Numbered from the stretch's first letter, positions 41,752-51,319 are shown. The stretch: DNA of 64,000 nucleotides from Paenibacillus tyrphae (GCF_024158745.1 NZ_JAMZAW010000012.1:124001-188000), one strand, 5' to 3'. Notes: generated from the letters alone by a model not told the origin. Numbers and translations: made by a program.

Positions 41752-44196
41752 TTACGGATTGCGCGGCTTCCAGGCCGGGAGCTGCAGCGAGCCGACTTCG
41801 CGCAGCGTGTTCAAATTGTTTGCTTTCAGCATGTCGGGCGAGGACGAATACAGCGTATCGCCGATATACAGCAGGCGCTCGATATTGCGTTCGCTGCCGT
41901 ACCAGTGCTGGCCTGCTTTGTTCATATCGTCTCCCGTCAAGTGCGTGATCTTGCCGCGAAGCTGGAAGCCTTTTTGCAGATCCAGCCCGTAAACGTAAGC
42001 GCCCTGGAAGGTGAAATCCCCGTATTTCGATGCGTTTTCCTGCGTGTTGGCGCCGGTCTTGTCTTTCAATTCCGCAACAGTGACCGGGAAGGCGAGCAGC
42101 GACTTCTCCTTGGAAAACAGCAGCGCTTTATGATTGTGCAGCAGCGGCGATTCGGTCCCCCGGTCGCCGATCGTTTCCTTGAACAGCTCCTTCGGATTCG
42201 CCACATCGGATACATCGAACAGAGCTAGCTTCATGCCTTGATAGAAAGCGACCGTGTCAGAGCCGTCGCCTTTCTTGTTAGCCACTTCCACGGCTTCCTT
42301 GCCGAAGCCGATCAGATGGTTCTCGTCGTACGGATGCAGGTAGTCGCTGTAGCCCGGAATTTTCAGCTTGCCGAGCATGGCCGGCGCTTGAGGGTTGCTC
42401 AGGTCCAGGACGAACAGCGGATCGGTATTTTTGAACGTCACCATATAGGCGCGGTTCCCGGCATAGCGTACGGAATAGATGCGCTCGCCCGGGGCCAGTC
42501 CTTCCAGCTTGCCGACGACGCTTAGCGATTCGTTCAACACATACACGTTATTTTTCGACGTATGTTCGTCGTTCCGCCACATGTCGCCGCTTGTGGTGGC
42601 GATGCGGAAGTAGCCGTTGTGCTCATCCATCGAAAATTGGTTCAGCACATGTCCCGGCACCTTGCCGCGTCCGACATACCGGACCGTTCCGTTATCCATG
42701 CCGAATTTATAAATGGCGCTTGTCATACTAAGCGGCGCGGGCATGACGCTGGCCTTGCCGTCCGTCTGCACCGTCTGCTCATTCTCTTTCACCGGCTCGT
42801 ATTCGCTCACGGTGACATACAGGTTGTCGGGAGAAGCGTAGACGTTTTGACCGGAGCCGAGATAGCTCGTCACCTGCATTTTTTGATCGGGCTTGCTAAG
42901 CTTGAGGCCTCCGATCAGCAAATAGTTCGGCTCGACGGCTTTCGGGAAGTACCGGATATCCTCGTAGCCGATCGTAATAAATTGGTCTCCGGCAGCGGAG
43001 TCGCGGTAGGCCGGCAGCGATTCGTTCGCCTGCTTCGCGGCGGAGTCCGCCTCTTGGCGCATGATCCAAAAATAATTCATCGATTTGTTCGTTACGACGT
43101 ACAACGAATCGCCGACTTTGCGCGAAGAGACGTAATGTCCTTCCAGCTCCGCCTCGCGGACTTGCTTTAGCTGGGTCCGGTCGCCAAGCTCGTAAACGAT
43201 CGTCTTCGTCGTTGAACGGGTCGGGCGTCCGGGCCATACGACCATCTTCTTGGCTTCTCCGATGCTCGGCTCTACAGTAGCCGCAGGGCTGGCGTCATAA
43301 GGAATCGGTCCCGGCTTCTCGTACGTCGGATAAGACGTGTTGCCGACAACGACGAGATAGTTGTTATCGACATACAGCTCCTGCGGATAAAAATTCGGGT
43401 CCGCCCAGTAGACGGTGCTGACGACGCTCATGCTTTCGGCCGGATACGCTTTCGTCACGAGAACGCGGTCGCGATTCACCTGATAGATGTAGGTGCCGTC
43501 CGACTTGATGACATCCGCTTCATCGACGCCCTGCACCTGTACGTTCGTGCCGGAGTAGGAGGGAGCCGCTGCGTCAGAAGACTGCTTGGCGGCACTGCCG
43601 GCGGCTTGCGGTGCGGCAGCGGACGACTTCTCGGTGACCGCGACCGCATTATCGCCCAGTAAGATCATGCCACGTCCGCCGCCGTGAACGGAGGCGGATT
43701 CCTTGAGCAGCGCTTCCATCCGTTCCCGCGAACCGACGGTCGGCAAGCTTTTGTCCGCGTCGGCAATCGTTACGTGCTTGTTCAGGCCGTCCCAATAAAC
43801 GTTAAAATCGAACGACTCGCTGAAAAAGCGCAGCGGTACCAAAATATTTCCATTATCGAGCGCGGGCGCTTCGTCCAACGTGATGGCTTCGCTTTCGCGG
43901 AAAGCTTCCTTGCTGTCCAGCCGAAGCTTGATCGAGCGATCCGCTTTACTTGCCGTGGCCGATCGTTCGGCTTCGTCCCACTGTACCTTCACTCCGAGCG
44001 CATCCGATAGCTCGCGAAGCGGCACCATCAGCGTGTTTCCGATCAAACGGGGCTGCACGGACAAGCTGACGGTCTGTCCGTTTAGCGTCAGCGCGATGGC
44101 TTGCCCCGTATCCGCCGCCACCGATAACGGCGCCGGGGAGACGGAAGTAAGGAGCGTCAATGCCAACATGCCTGCAAAGAGTGTTCTTTTCTGCAC
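41752..44196 (-). CDS. Exported beta-propeller domain protein with stalk domain
   Basis: This 814-residue secreted protein has a signal peptide (1-28), a copper-amine-oxidase-N-like stalk (about 35-150; LMVPLRELSDALGVKVQW, ILVPLRFFSESFDFNVYW) and then a large 'C-terminal beta propeller' (Beta_propel) domain with signatures VQGVDEADVIKSDGTYIYQVNRDRV and GERIYSVRYAGNRAYMVTFKNTDPLFVLDLS. The function is unknown; proteins of this type are envelope-associated in bacilli and archaea. GAGGAAAAAC lies before the ATG. Confidence 0.9.
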   Translation of the reverse strand: MQKRTLFAGMLALTLLTSVSPAPLSVAADTGQAIALTLNGQTVSLSVQPRLIGNTLMVPLRELSDALGVKVQWDEAERSATASKADRSIKLRLDSKEAFRESEAITLDEAPALDNGNILVPLRFFSESFDFNVYWDGLNKHVTIADADKSLPTVGSRERMEALLKESASVHGGGRGMILLGDNAVAVTEKSSAAAPQAAGSAAKQSSDAAAPSYSGTNVQVQGVDEADVIKSDGTYIYQVNRDRVLVTKAYPAESMSVVSTVYWADPNFYPQELYVDNNYLVVVGNTSYPTYEKPGPIPYDASPAATVEPSIGEAKKMVVWPGRPTRSTTKTIVYELGDRTQLKQVREAELEGHYVSSRKVGDSLYVVTNKSMNYFWIMRQEADSAAKQANESLPAYRDSAAGDQFITIGYEDIRYFPKAVEPNYLLIGGLKLSKPDQKMQVTSYLGSGQNVYASPDNLYVTVSEYEPVKENEQTVQTDGKASVMPAPLSMTSAIYKFGMDNGTVRYVGRGKVPGHVLNQFSMDEHNGYFRIATTSGDMWRNDEHTSKNNVYVLNESLSVVGKLEGLAPGERIYSVRYAGNRAYMVTFKNTDPLFVLDLSNPQAPAMLGKLKIPGYSDYLHPYDENHLIGFGKEAVEVANKKGDGSDTVAFYQGMKLALFDVSDVANPKELFKETIGDRGTESPLLHNHKALLFSKEKSLLAFPVTVAELKDKTGANTQENASKYGDFTFQGAYVYGLDLQKGFQLRGKITHLTGDDMNKAGQHWYGSERNIERLLYIGDTLYSSSPDMLKANNLNTLREVGSLQLPAWKPRNP

Positions 44197-44295
44197 TTGT
44201 TTTTCCTCCTTTGATGTGTCGTACCCTCTTTGTACCCTTTTTGGAATATCTTCATGTTCACCCCTACTGACGTGCCCCCCGAAGAAATTGTTTCA

Positions 44296-44332
44296 TCAAA
44301 AACCGCTCTTTTCCAAAAAGAAAAAGAGCGGT
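44296..44332 (-). terminator. Terminator of the GGDEF gene
   Basis: On the minus strand: ACCGCTCTTTTT and AAAAGAGCGGT form the stem, followed by TTTTGATG. It lies just after the stop at 44341. Confidence 0.8.
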
Positions 44333-44340
44333 GTGCCGAT

Positions 44341-45639
44341 TTATTCGTCGTCATAAGCTATAGCCCGGTTCCGCCCTTCCTGCTTGGCCCGATAGAGCGC
44401 CTTGTCCGCGCGGATAATCAGCTCCCGCGGAGAGACGTCGCGGACGGGAATCATCGTCGCAACTCCCAGACTCGCGGTAACGAACGACGAGACGGCGGAG
44501 CCGCGATGAGGGATGCGTAGAAGTTCCACCTCCGAGCGCATTCGCTCGGCCACGTAAAGCGCGCCCCGACCGTCCGTAACCGGCAGCACGATGACGAATT
44601 CCTCGCCGCCGTATCTTGCAGTCATGTCGCCCGGACGCTTGGCTGCGCGCCGCATCGCTTCGGCCACATATTGGAGGCAGGCGTCGCCGTCATGATGTCC
44701 GTAGGTGTCGTTATACCGCTTGAAATAGTCGATATCGAGCAGTATAACGGAAAGCGGCGTGGAGAAGCGCATGGCATGCCGCCATTCCTTGGCAAACCGC
44801 TCATCGAAAAACCGCCGGTTGGCGAGCCCGGTCAGCGCGTCGATCGAAGAAATTTTTTGCAGCAGCTCGTTCGTTTTCATCAGTTGCTGTTCCGTTTGCT
44901 TGCGCGAAGAGATGTCCCGGGAGATGCAGATCACCGTTTGTCCGTTTCCCGAATCGTGTTCGTCCCCTGTAATTCGTCCGCTTGTTTCGAACCAGACATA
45001 ACCGCCGTTTTTCGTGCGAATCCGGTACGAGCTCAAAGGCAGATTCGGCGCCGTCTCCATAGGGGACGTAATCCCGGGGATTTTCGTCAAATCCTCGGGA
45101 TGAAACAAATCGTAGGCGCTGATCCCGATCAATTCCTTGGGCTCGTACCCGAGCAGAACACGGCAAGAAGGGGAGATATACAAAATACGGCCGGACAAAT
45201 CGTGCATCGACACAACGTCCGTGCTTTGCTCTATGAGAGTCCGGTAAAGAGAATCGCTACCCGCATCGCTCTCCAGAATTTGTACGAAAAGAGAAGCCGG
45301 CGATCCGTGTGGCCGGGGGACGACGGGCGCCGTGACGGAGCACGGGACCAGCGTGCCGTCGCTGCGGATAAGCCTTGCTTCGAACGGCTGAGCTCCGGGC
45401 GTCCCGTCGACCAAATCCTTCATTATACTATGAATCTGCTTTCTATCGTCGGGATGAATAACAGGTTCCCAAGGCATGCCGTTCAAGGCCTCTTCGGGAT
45501 AGCCGATTTGCTTGCCGAATGCAGGATTGACGCGAAGAAATAGGCCTTCTTCCGAGAAGAAAGCCATACCGTTCGTGGATAGCCTAAATGCGCTGAAATA
45601 TAATTGGGTTTGCTCTGCATCCGTCCATTGATCAACCAT
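44341..45639 (-). CDS. PAS-PAS-GGDEF diguanylate cyclase
   Basis: This soluble 432-residue c-di-GMP synthase has two PAS domains (about 15-125, 130-255; ILYISPSCRVLLGYEPKELIG and the PAC motif) and then GGDEF (about 265-432) with LDIDYFKRYNDTYGHHDGD and the active-site loop GGEEF. RPGD five residues before GGEEF is an inhibitory I-site, so product feedback is expected. There is no membrane segment, so the signal is probably intracellular (redox, light or ligand via PAS). GGAAGG lies before the ATG. Confidence 0.94.
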   Translation of the reverse strand: MVDQWTDAEQTQLYFSAFRLSTNGMAFFSEEGLFLRVNPAFGKQIGYPEEALNGMPWEPVIHPDDRKQIHSIMKDLVDGTPGAQPFEARLIRSDGTLVPCSVTAPVVPRPHGSPASLFVQILESDAGSDSLYRTLIEQSTDVVSMHDLSGRILYISPSCRVLLGYEPKELIGISAYDLFHPEDLTKIPGITSPMETAPNLPLSSYRIRTKNGGYVWFETSGRITGDEHDSGNGQTVICISRDISSRKQTEQQLMKTNELLQKISSIDALTGLANRRFFDERFAKEWRHAMRFSTPLSVILLDIDYFKRYNDTYGHHDGDACLQYVAEAMRRAAKRPGDMTARYGGEEFVIVLPVTDGRGALYVAERMRSEVELLRIPHRGSAVSSFVTASLGVATMIPVRDVSPRELIIRADKALYRAKQEGRNRAIAYDDE

Positions 45640-45819
45640 GCTGCCGGCATCCTTCCTGCATGGATTACGTCCTAGTAACTAGGAAAATCGTTCCATAAAC
45701 TCGCACTTACTATATTAATGAAAGTGGAGTTTTTGATCAATGAGGATGGAAAGGTTATGGCAGATTTAATATAAATTTTACTATTTCTTGACTATTTAAA
45801 AAACGATCGGCATAAACCG

Positions 45820-46170
45820 TTATTTGTTGGAGTTCTTTCCGTCTTCCGCATGTTCCAAGTCCGCATCTGCGGAAAGAAACGCCCGGCTTCCCGTGTCTTC
45901 GGTAACGGTCAGAGCTTGCTCGGAGGACGTCTCGTTCAGCCGTTTCTCAAGCTGCTTGATCTTACGCTGCAGCTTGATCTGGCGGAACAAGCCGATCAGG
46001 AAGGCGATCAAGCCGCCGAGCAGGGTAGATCCCAGTATGACCAGAATAAGCGGAATGTCGGCTTGGGTGAATAAAAAATTCACGCGGACGGGCTCCACGT
46101 TAATAACGGCGAATACCGCGGTAATAAGGGCAAAAAGCAACGTGCTGATCAACATCCATTGGGCTCTCAT
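45820..46170 (-). CDS. LapA/DUF1049 family membrane protein
   Basis: This 116-residue protein has two helices (WMLISTLLFALITAVFAVINV and ILVILGSTLLGGLIAFLIGLF) followed by a cytoplasmic coiled coil (KLQRKIKQLEKRL) and an acidic tail. This is the LapA/YrvD layout. E. coli LapA helps lipopolysaccharide assembly, and the role in Gram-positives is unknown. AAGGAGAC lies before the ATG. It stands alone upstream of repeats of no note; the region 45640-45819 is AT-rich and holds the GGDEF gene promoter region. Confidence 0.85.
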   Translation of the reverse strand: MRAQWMLISTLLFALITAVFAVINVEPVRVNFLFTQADIPLILVILGSTLLGGLIAFLIGLFRQIKLQRKIKQLEKRLNETSSEQALTVTEDTGSRAFLSADADLEHAEDGKNSNK

Positions 46171-46204
46171 CGAAATCGTCTCCTTTTGACTGCTGCATGA
46201 AGGG

Positions 46205-46241
46205 GCAAAAAGGCCGAGCCGGGCAATACCGGACTCGGCCT
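46205..46241 (-). terminator. Terminator of pepF
   Basis: On the minus strand AGGCCGAGTCCGG pairs with CCGGCTCGGCCT, followed by TTTTTG. Confidence 0.88.
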
Positions 46242-46252
46242 GTGTCGGCGGC

Positions 46253-48043
46253 TTATTTCGCCAGCGCTTCCATTTGCTCCAGAAGCTCTTTGAATACGCT
46301 CATCGCCTGTTTGATCGGTTCCGGCGTCGACATATCCACGCCTGCCTTCTTCAAGATATTGATGGAGTAGTCGCTGCTCCCGCTTTTCAAGAAGCCGAGA
46401 TAGCGGTCGACGGCCGGCTGGCCCTCGTCCAAAATCTGCTTCGCGAAACTGGTGGCAGCCGAGAAGCCGGTGGCATATTTGTACACGTAGAAGCTGTTGT
46501 AGAAATGAGGGATGCGCGCCCATTCCATCTCGATGTCCTGATCTACCGCCATATCCTTGCCGTAATACTGTACGTTCAAATCGTAGTAGATTTGGCTCAA
46601 CAGCTGCGGGGTAAGCGTTTCGCCTTGCTCCGCTTTTTCGTGAATGATTTTCTCGAACTCGGCAAACATGGTTTGCCGGAAGACCGTCGTACGGAACTGA
46701 TCCATATAGTAGGTTAGCAGGTACATTTTTTCTTTTTTGTCCGTCGACTTCTTCAGCAGGTAATCCATCAACAGCGCTTCGTTCAGCGTGGATGCGACTT
46801 CCGCGAGGAAAATCGTATATTGCGCGTAGCGGTAAGGCTGATTCGCGTCCGACAAGTAGGAATGGAGCGCGTGGCCCATCTCATGCGTCAGCGTGAACAT
46901 GCTGTTCAAGTTGTCCTTGTGATTCAGGAGCACGTACGGATGGGTGCCGAATGCGCCCCAGCTGTAGGCCCCGTTGCGCTTGCCTTCGTTCTCGTAAATG
47001 TCGATCCAGCCGTCTTCGAAGCCTTCCTGAAGGGTCTTCAAATACTCTTCGCCGAGCGGCTTCAAGCTTTCCTTGACCGTCTTCTTCGCTTCCTCGTACG
47101 TGATCTCCAGGTCGTATTCTTCGACCAGAGGGGCGAACAAGTCGTACATGTGCAGCTTGTCGATCTTCATCAGCTTGCGGCGCAGCTCCATGTAGCGGTG
47201 CATGAGCGGCAGCGACTCGTGAATCGTATTGATCAGATTCGTGTACACTTCCTTCTTGATGTTGTCCCCGAACAGCGACATTTCCAGCGTGGAAGGGTAC
47301 TTGCGAATCTTGGAGTAAAAAATATTTTTCGTCACGTTGGCGGCAAGCGTCGAAGCGATCGTGTTCTTTTGCTTGCCATACGTAGCGTACATCGCTTCAA
47401 AAGCTTGCTTGCGGACGTCGCGGTTGCGGCTTTCGAGGAATTGGATGTAGCGGCCGTGCGTGAGCTCGACTTCCTCGCCTTTTTCGTTTTTCACCTTCGG
47501 GAACTTGATGTCCGCGTTGTTGATCATGCCGTAAATCGTGCTCGGCGCTTGCGACAGGTTGCCGACTTGGGCCAGCAGCGCCTCCTCCGCTTTGCTGAGC
47601 ACGTGCTGCTTCTCGCGGATCAGCTCTTCGAGCGTCCTTTTGTAGAAGGCGAGCTGGGGATCGTTCACCAGCTTCTGCAGTTGGTCGTCCGACAAGCTCA
47701 AAATTTCCGGGGAAATGAACGAGGTCGCTTCACCGGCTTCAACGCTTAATCTTTTCGATTTATCGGATAAGGCCTGATATGTAGGGTCTGCCATGTCCTC
47801 GTGATGCTTCATGTTGGCGTAGACGTACAGACGCTCGGTATGTAGGGAGATTTTATCCTCCAGCTCGAAGCACTGCTTGATGGCCGCCGGGTCGTTCAGC
47901 TTGCCGTGAAAGCGGCCGATTTCCTTCAGCGCGTTTTTCGCTTCTTGATGCTCTTGATCCCAGGCCTGCTGGTTCGGAAAAAGGTCCTCCAGGTTCCAAC
48001 GGTGTTCCGCAGGAACGTCGCTCCGCTTCGGTAGTTGATTCAT
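46253..48043 (-). CDS. pepF: Oligoendopeptidase F
   Basis: This M3B zinc oligopeptidase of about 596 residues degrades peptides of roughly 6-17 residues. The zinc site THEMGHALHS and downstream EVASTLNEA are the family catalytic motifs, and the N-terminus PAEHRWNLEDLFPNQQAWDQE is typical. ATG at 48043 follows AAGGAGGG and matches the normal cytoplasmic length. The frame, however, stays open upstream for 44 codons and encodes a signal-peptide-like stretch (48157 ATG onward), so a secreted form is conceivable. Confidence 0.93.
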   Translation of the reverse strand: MNQLPKRSDVPAEHRWNLEDLFPNQQAWDQEHQEAKNALKEIGRFHGKLNDPAAIKQCFELEDKISLHTERLYVYANMKHHEDMADPTYQALSDKSKRLSVEAGEATSFISPEILSLSDDQLQKLVNDPQLAFYKRTLEELIREKQHVLSKAEEALLAQVGNLSQAPSTIYGMINNADIKFPKVKNEKGEEVELTHGRYIQFLESRNRDVRKQAFEAMYATYGKQKNTIASTLAANVTKNIFYSKIRKYPSTLEMSLFGDNIKKEVYTNLINTIHESLPLMHRYMELRRKLMKIDKLHMYDLFAPLVEEYDLEITYEEAKKTVKESLKPLGEEYLKTLQEGFEDGWIDIYENEGKRNGAYSWGAFGTHPYVLLNHKDNLNSMFTLTHEMGHALHSYLSDANQPYRYAQYTIFLAEVASTLNEALLMDYLLKKSTDKKEKMYLLTYYMDQFRTTVFRQTMFAEFEKIIHEKAEQGETLTPQLLSQIYYDLNVQYYGKDMAVDQDIEMEWARIPHFYNSFYVYKYATGFSAATSFAKQILDEGQPAVDRYLGFLKSGSSDYSINILKKAGVDMSTPEPIKQAMSVFKELLEQMEALAK

Positions 48044-48269
48044 GGGAGCCCTCCTTGTCAAATGAAATGGTTTAGCTGCTTGATTCGCAGCCGCCGCCGA
48101 TCCGATCACAACACCGGAGAGCAGCGCACCGGACAGCAGCAACGGCAACAATCGCATTACCCGCTCACGCTCCAAGCTGTTTATGGGTCCGTTGGAAAGC
48201 TCTAGTTAGTATGGCCGGAGCGCGGGTTAAATATAAGTATAGGGAATTCAAGGAAAGAAGTCTATTCGC

Positions 48270-48452
48270 TTACTTCGCGCCGGAAAAAAAACTAAAAATC
48301 ATCAGCACGAACGAAAACGAAACCATCACCAGCGCCAAAATGGCCAGCGGCCGTTTCACATTTGCCGGAAGGGTATCTTTTTTCATGATTAAGATCAGCG
48401 CGAGCGAGAACGAAATTATCATGAACGTCAAGATTGATGCGCCATTGCTCAA
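48270..48452 (-). CDS. Small 60-residue two-helix membrane protein
   Basis: The TTG start has AGGTG 7 bases upstream. There are two hydrophobic helices (ILTFMIISFSLALILIM and LAILALVMVSFSFVLMIFSFF) joined by a basic loop (KKDTLPANVKR). This hairpin design is common among uncharacterised small membrane proteins of bacilli. The function is unknown. It is divergent from the TPP-enzyme gene and followed by pepF on the same strand. Confidence 0.65.
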   Translation of the reverse strand: MSNGASILTFMIISFSLALILIMKKDTLPANVKRPLAILALVMVSFSFVLMIFSFFSGAK

Positions 48453-48579
48453 AACTTATCACCTCTACTGTCTATGTTCGCCAATTCGGGCGGTTTTCCT
48501 TTAACTCCTTATGAAAAAAATTGCAATGGGAAACGTTCCAAAGGGAACGCTATACCGGAAAACGAAAGGAGTGATTTGC

Positions 48580-50250
48580 ATGAGCCCTTCCACTGCCACG
48601 CCCCCGGTGCTAGCCGACAACACCAAGCCTACATCGGGCTTATCCGTATCGCAGTTCGTCTTGGAGCAGTTGAAGGCTTGGAAGGTTGAGCGGATCTACG
48701 GCGTGATCGGCGACGCCAATTTAAGTTTATTGGATGAGCTCGGAAAACAGAACGCGATCCGGTACGTGGCCTGCCGGCATGAGAGCGGCGCCGCGCTGAT
48801 GGCTTCCGCCGAAGCCAAGCTGACGGGAAGGACGGCGGTATGCCTGGCGACAAGCGGTCCAGGTCTAACGAATATGTTGAACGGTCTTGCCGATGCCGCT
48901 ATGGATCGGGCGCCGGTCCTGGCGCTAACGGGGCAGGTCGAAACGGCGAAGATCGGCACTCGGGCCAAGCAGTATGTAGACCAGCAAAAGCTCAATGCCG
49001 CCATTGCGGGAAAATCCGAGCTGGTCACACATGCGGACGCGTTGCCCGAATTGATGGAGCAGGCGCTTGTTCACGGCTTTCTCCAAGGGCAGGTGACTCA
49101 TCTATCCATCCCGAAAGACTTGTACCCGGTGAAGGTAAAAGGCGGGATAAAGCCGTACGCCGCCCATCTGCATCAGCCGCTGGCCGCTCCCGACAACGAA
49201 ATTGCGGAATTGGCAGACTTGCTTGCTCCCGCCGAGCGGCCGGTCCTATTCATTGGCCGCGGCGTGAAGCAGACAGCGGAGCATGTCCTTCAGCTCGTGG
49301 AGAAGCTGTCTGCTGCCGTCATCACAACAATGCCCGCCCGGCCGTTGTTTCCGAACGATCACGAATGCTACGCGGGCGGCCTCGGTCAGGCCGGCAGCGA
49401 GGCGTCCAGCGTTCTGCTGGCCGAGAGCGATCTGATCGTCATGCTCGGCGCAACATGGTGGCCGGACGATTATGTGCCAACGCAGGCGCGGATCGTGCAA
49501 GTCGATTGGAACCGGGAAGCGATCGGCCTCGGTCACCCGCTGCATAAGGGCGTCGTCGGTGACCTCGGGCAGATTGTACCCAAACTCGTCGCTGCCGAGC
49601 ATCTCTCGGCAAAAGACCGCAGCGCTTGGCGCGCCCGGGTTCGCGACGTATGCACGGGCTGGAAACGGCAGATCGAGGCCGAGGCTCGGGCCGATGGCAC
49701 GCCGATACCGCCGCAGCTCGTCATTAAAACGCTTGCGGATCACGTATCAGACCAAGCGATCGTCGCCGTCGATACCGGCGATCATACGCTATGGTTCAAC
49801 CGTATCTTTCAAGCCAAGGCGGGGCAGGATATCCTGATCTCTGGCCGGTGGCGGACGCTTGGCTTTGCTTTGCCGGCGGCAATAGCCGCCAAGCTCTGTT
49901 ATCCGGACCGCCAAGTGCTCGCCGTAGCAGGGGATGGGGGAGTGGTCCAGACGCTGATGGAATTCCAGACGGCGGCCGAGCTGCGGTTGCCGATCGTGCT
50001 GGTTGTTCTCAACAACGGCGCTTACGCGATGGAGCAGGACCGGATGAACGTCGCCGGCATGAACCTGACCGGCAGTGCGATTCAAAGTCCCGATTTTGCA
50101 ACTATCGCCGAAGCCTGCGGCGGCTCCGGTTATCGGGCGTCGAGCCCCACCGAATTCGAGCAATCTCTCCGTCAGGCGCTATCCGGTAACAAGCCCGCGC
50201 TGATCGACGTCCGCACCGCAGCAACCCCCGTTCCGCATGCTAAAATTTGA
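48580..50250 (+). CDS. Thiamine-diphosphate enzyme, pyruvate oxidase/acetolactate-synthase-like (YdaP-like)
   Basis: This 556-residue cytoplasmic TPP enzyme has an N-terminal domain with the catalytic Glu in CRHESGAALMASAEAKLTG, a central FAD/nucleotide-fold domain (about 190-330) and a C-terminal TPP domain with VAGDGGVVQTLMEFQTAAELRLPIVLVVLNN. Overall it resembles B. subtilis YdaP, a stress-induced putative pyruvate oxidase. ATG at 48580 follows AAAGGAG. A palindrome, CGTTCCAAAGGGAACG, at about 48535 lies in the leader and might be regulatory. Acetolactate synthase activity is less likely because no biosynthetic partner is near. Confidence 0.88.
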   Translation: MSPSTATPPVLADNTKPTSGLSVSQFVLEQLKAWKVERIYGVIGDANLSLLDELGKQNAIRYVACRHESGAALMASAEAKLTGRTAVCLATSGPGLTNMLNGLADAAMDRAPVLALTGQVETAKIGTRAKQYVDQQKLNAAIAGKSELVTHADALPELMEQALVHGFLQGQVTHLSIPKDLYPVKVKGGIKPYAAHLHQPLAAPDNEIAELADLLAPAERPVLFIGRGVKQTAEHVLQLVEKLSAAVITTMPARPLFPNDHECYAGGLGQAGSEASSVLLAESDLIVMLGATWWPDDYVPTQARIVQVDWNREAIGLGHPLHKGVVGDLGQIVPKLVAAEHLSAKDRSAWRARVRDVCTGWKRQIEAEARADGTPIPPQLVIKTLADHVSDQAIVAVDTGDHTLWFNRIFQAKAGQDILISGRWRTLGFALPAAIAAKLCYPDRQVLAVAGDGGVVQTLMEFQTAAELRLPIVLVVLNNGAYAMEQDRMNVAGMNLTGSAIQSPDFATIAEACGGSGYRASSPTEFEQSLRQALSGNKPALIDVRTAATPVPHAKI

Positions 50251-50262
50251 GCTTAACACAGC

Positions 50263-50294
50263 AAAGCCGGCACCAGTGGAATGTGCCGGCTTTT
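50263..50294 (+). terminator. Rho-independent terminator
   Basis: AAAGCCGGCAC pairs with GTGCCGGCTTT. Confidence 0.88.
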
Positions 50295-50368
50295 CGTACT
50301 TACCTCACTTATAAGCCTCGAGGCTGATTTTTGTTTTTGAACGGATCTTTGAAATAATGCAGACCGAG

Positions 50369-50480
50369 GGTAGAGTAACTGTCGGAGAGCTTGCGTGCCG
50401 CCTTTGACAACGGGTTATTACCATAATATCCAGTTCATTTTAACCCGTTGTCAACAGCGGCCGGAGGCAGTTATTCTACC
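50369..50480. repeat. Large nested inverted repeat
   Basis: The 112-base structure pairs GGTAGAGTAACTG with CAGTTATTCTACC (outer), GCCGC with GCGGC, and TTGACAACGGGTTA with TAACCCGTTGTCAA (inner, perfect 14 bp) around a 23-base AT-rich loop. It lies between the TPP-enzyme terminator and the convergent terC gene. No shared sequence with the three-copy element was found. It could be a repeat element, a small RNA or an elaborate terminator. Confidence 0.7.
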
Positions 50481-50521
50481 GCTTAGCGAGCACTTTATTT
50501 CAATGTTCAAGAACAACCCGC

Positions 50522-51319
50522 TCAGCCTCGCGACTTCACCAAAATCATGCGTCCTTTTTCATCGCGCTTCGCTTCGAAGCTGTCGTTCGGTTGGATGTCC
50601 GCTCCCTGCTCCAGATCGGGCGGGATCGTCAGGTGGCCGCTCTCGTTAATGGATACCAAGGAGCCGTAGATTTTTTTCCAGTAGCCCGCCAGGAGGACGC
50701 CCACGACGACGATGGCTACCAAGCCCCACTTCACGATCGGGTTGGCGATAAACCAATCCTTCACAAGCGGGTCTCCCGTCAGCATCGAACCCGCGGTATA
50801 AGCAAGTACGCCGGAACCGATGTAGATGATCCAAGGAAATTTATCAAGCAGTCGGATAAACATGGTGCTGCCCCATACCATGATCGGTACGCTGATAATG
50901 AGGCCGAGCACGACCAGAAGGAAGCTGCCGTGAGAAGCGCCGGCCACCGCCATGACGTTGTCGAAGCCCATGGCCGCGTCAGCGATCATAATCGTACGAA
51001 TGGCGGGCCAGAGCTGCGGTTTGGCTTCGATGGCATGGTCTTTCTTGTCCACCAGCAGCTTGTAGGCGATCCAGATCAGCACGACTCCGCCGATAAGCAG
51101 CAAGGCAGGCAGCTTCAGCAGCCAGACGACGGCGAGTGTAGCGATGACACGAATGATAACGGCACCGACCGTTCCCCAGAGGACTGCGCCTTTTTGCTGT
51201 TCTTTCGGCAAATTACGCGCTGCGAGTGCGATGACGATGGCATTGTCCCCGGCAAGTACGAGGTCGATCAAGACAATGTTCATCAGGGCGAGAAGAAATT
51301 CTACGGACAACCATTCCAT
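50522..51319 (-). CDS. TerC-family metal/manganese export protein
   Basis: This 265-residue membrane protein has seven to eight helices. The conserved intramembrane acidic/Asn patches LIDLVLAGDNAIVIALAARNLP and IMIADAAMGFDNVMAVAGAS define the TerC family, whose bacillus members (MeeF/MeeY, formerly YceF/YkoY) export manganese, partly for metallating secreted enzymes. A hydrophilic C-terminal tail of about 50 residues is present. It is preceded by a yybP-ykoY manganese riboswitch, which fits this role. Confidence 0.92.
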   Translation of the reverse strand: MEWLSVEFLLALMNIVLIDLVLAGDNAIVIALAARNLPKEQQKGAVLWGTVGAVIIRVIATLAVVWLLKLPALLLIGGVVLIWIAYKLLVDKKDHAIEAKPQLWPAIRTIMIADAAMGFDNVMAVAGASHGSFLLVVLGLIISVPIMVWGSTMFIRLLDKFPWIIYIGSGVLAYTAGSMLTGDPLVKDWFIANPIVKWGLVAIVVVGVLLAGYWKKIYGSLVSINESGHLTIPPDLEQGADIQPNDSFEAKRDEKGRMILVKSRG

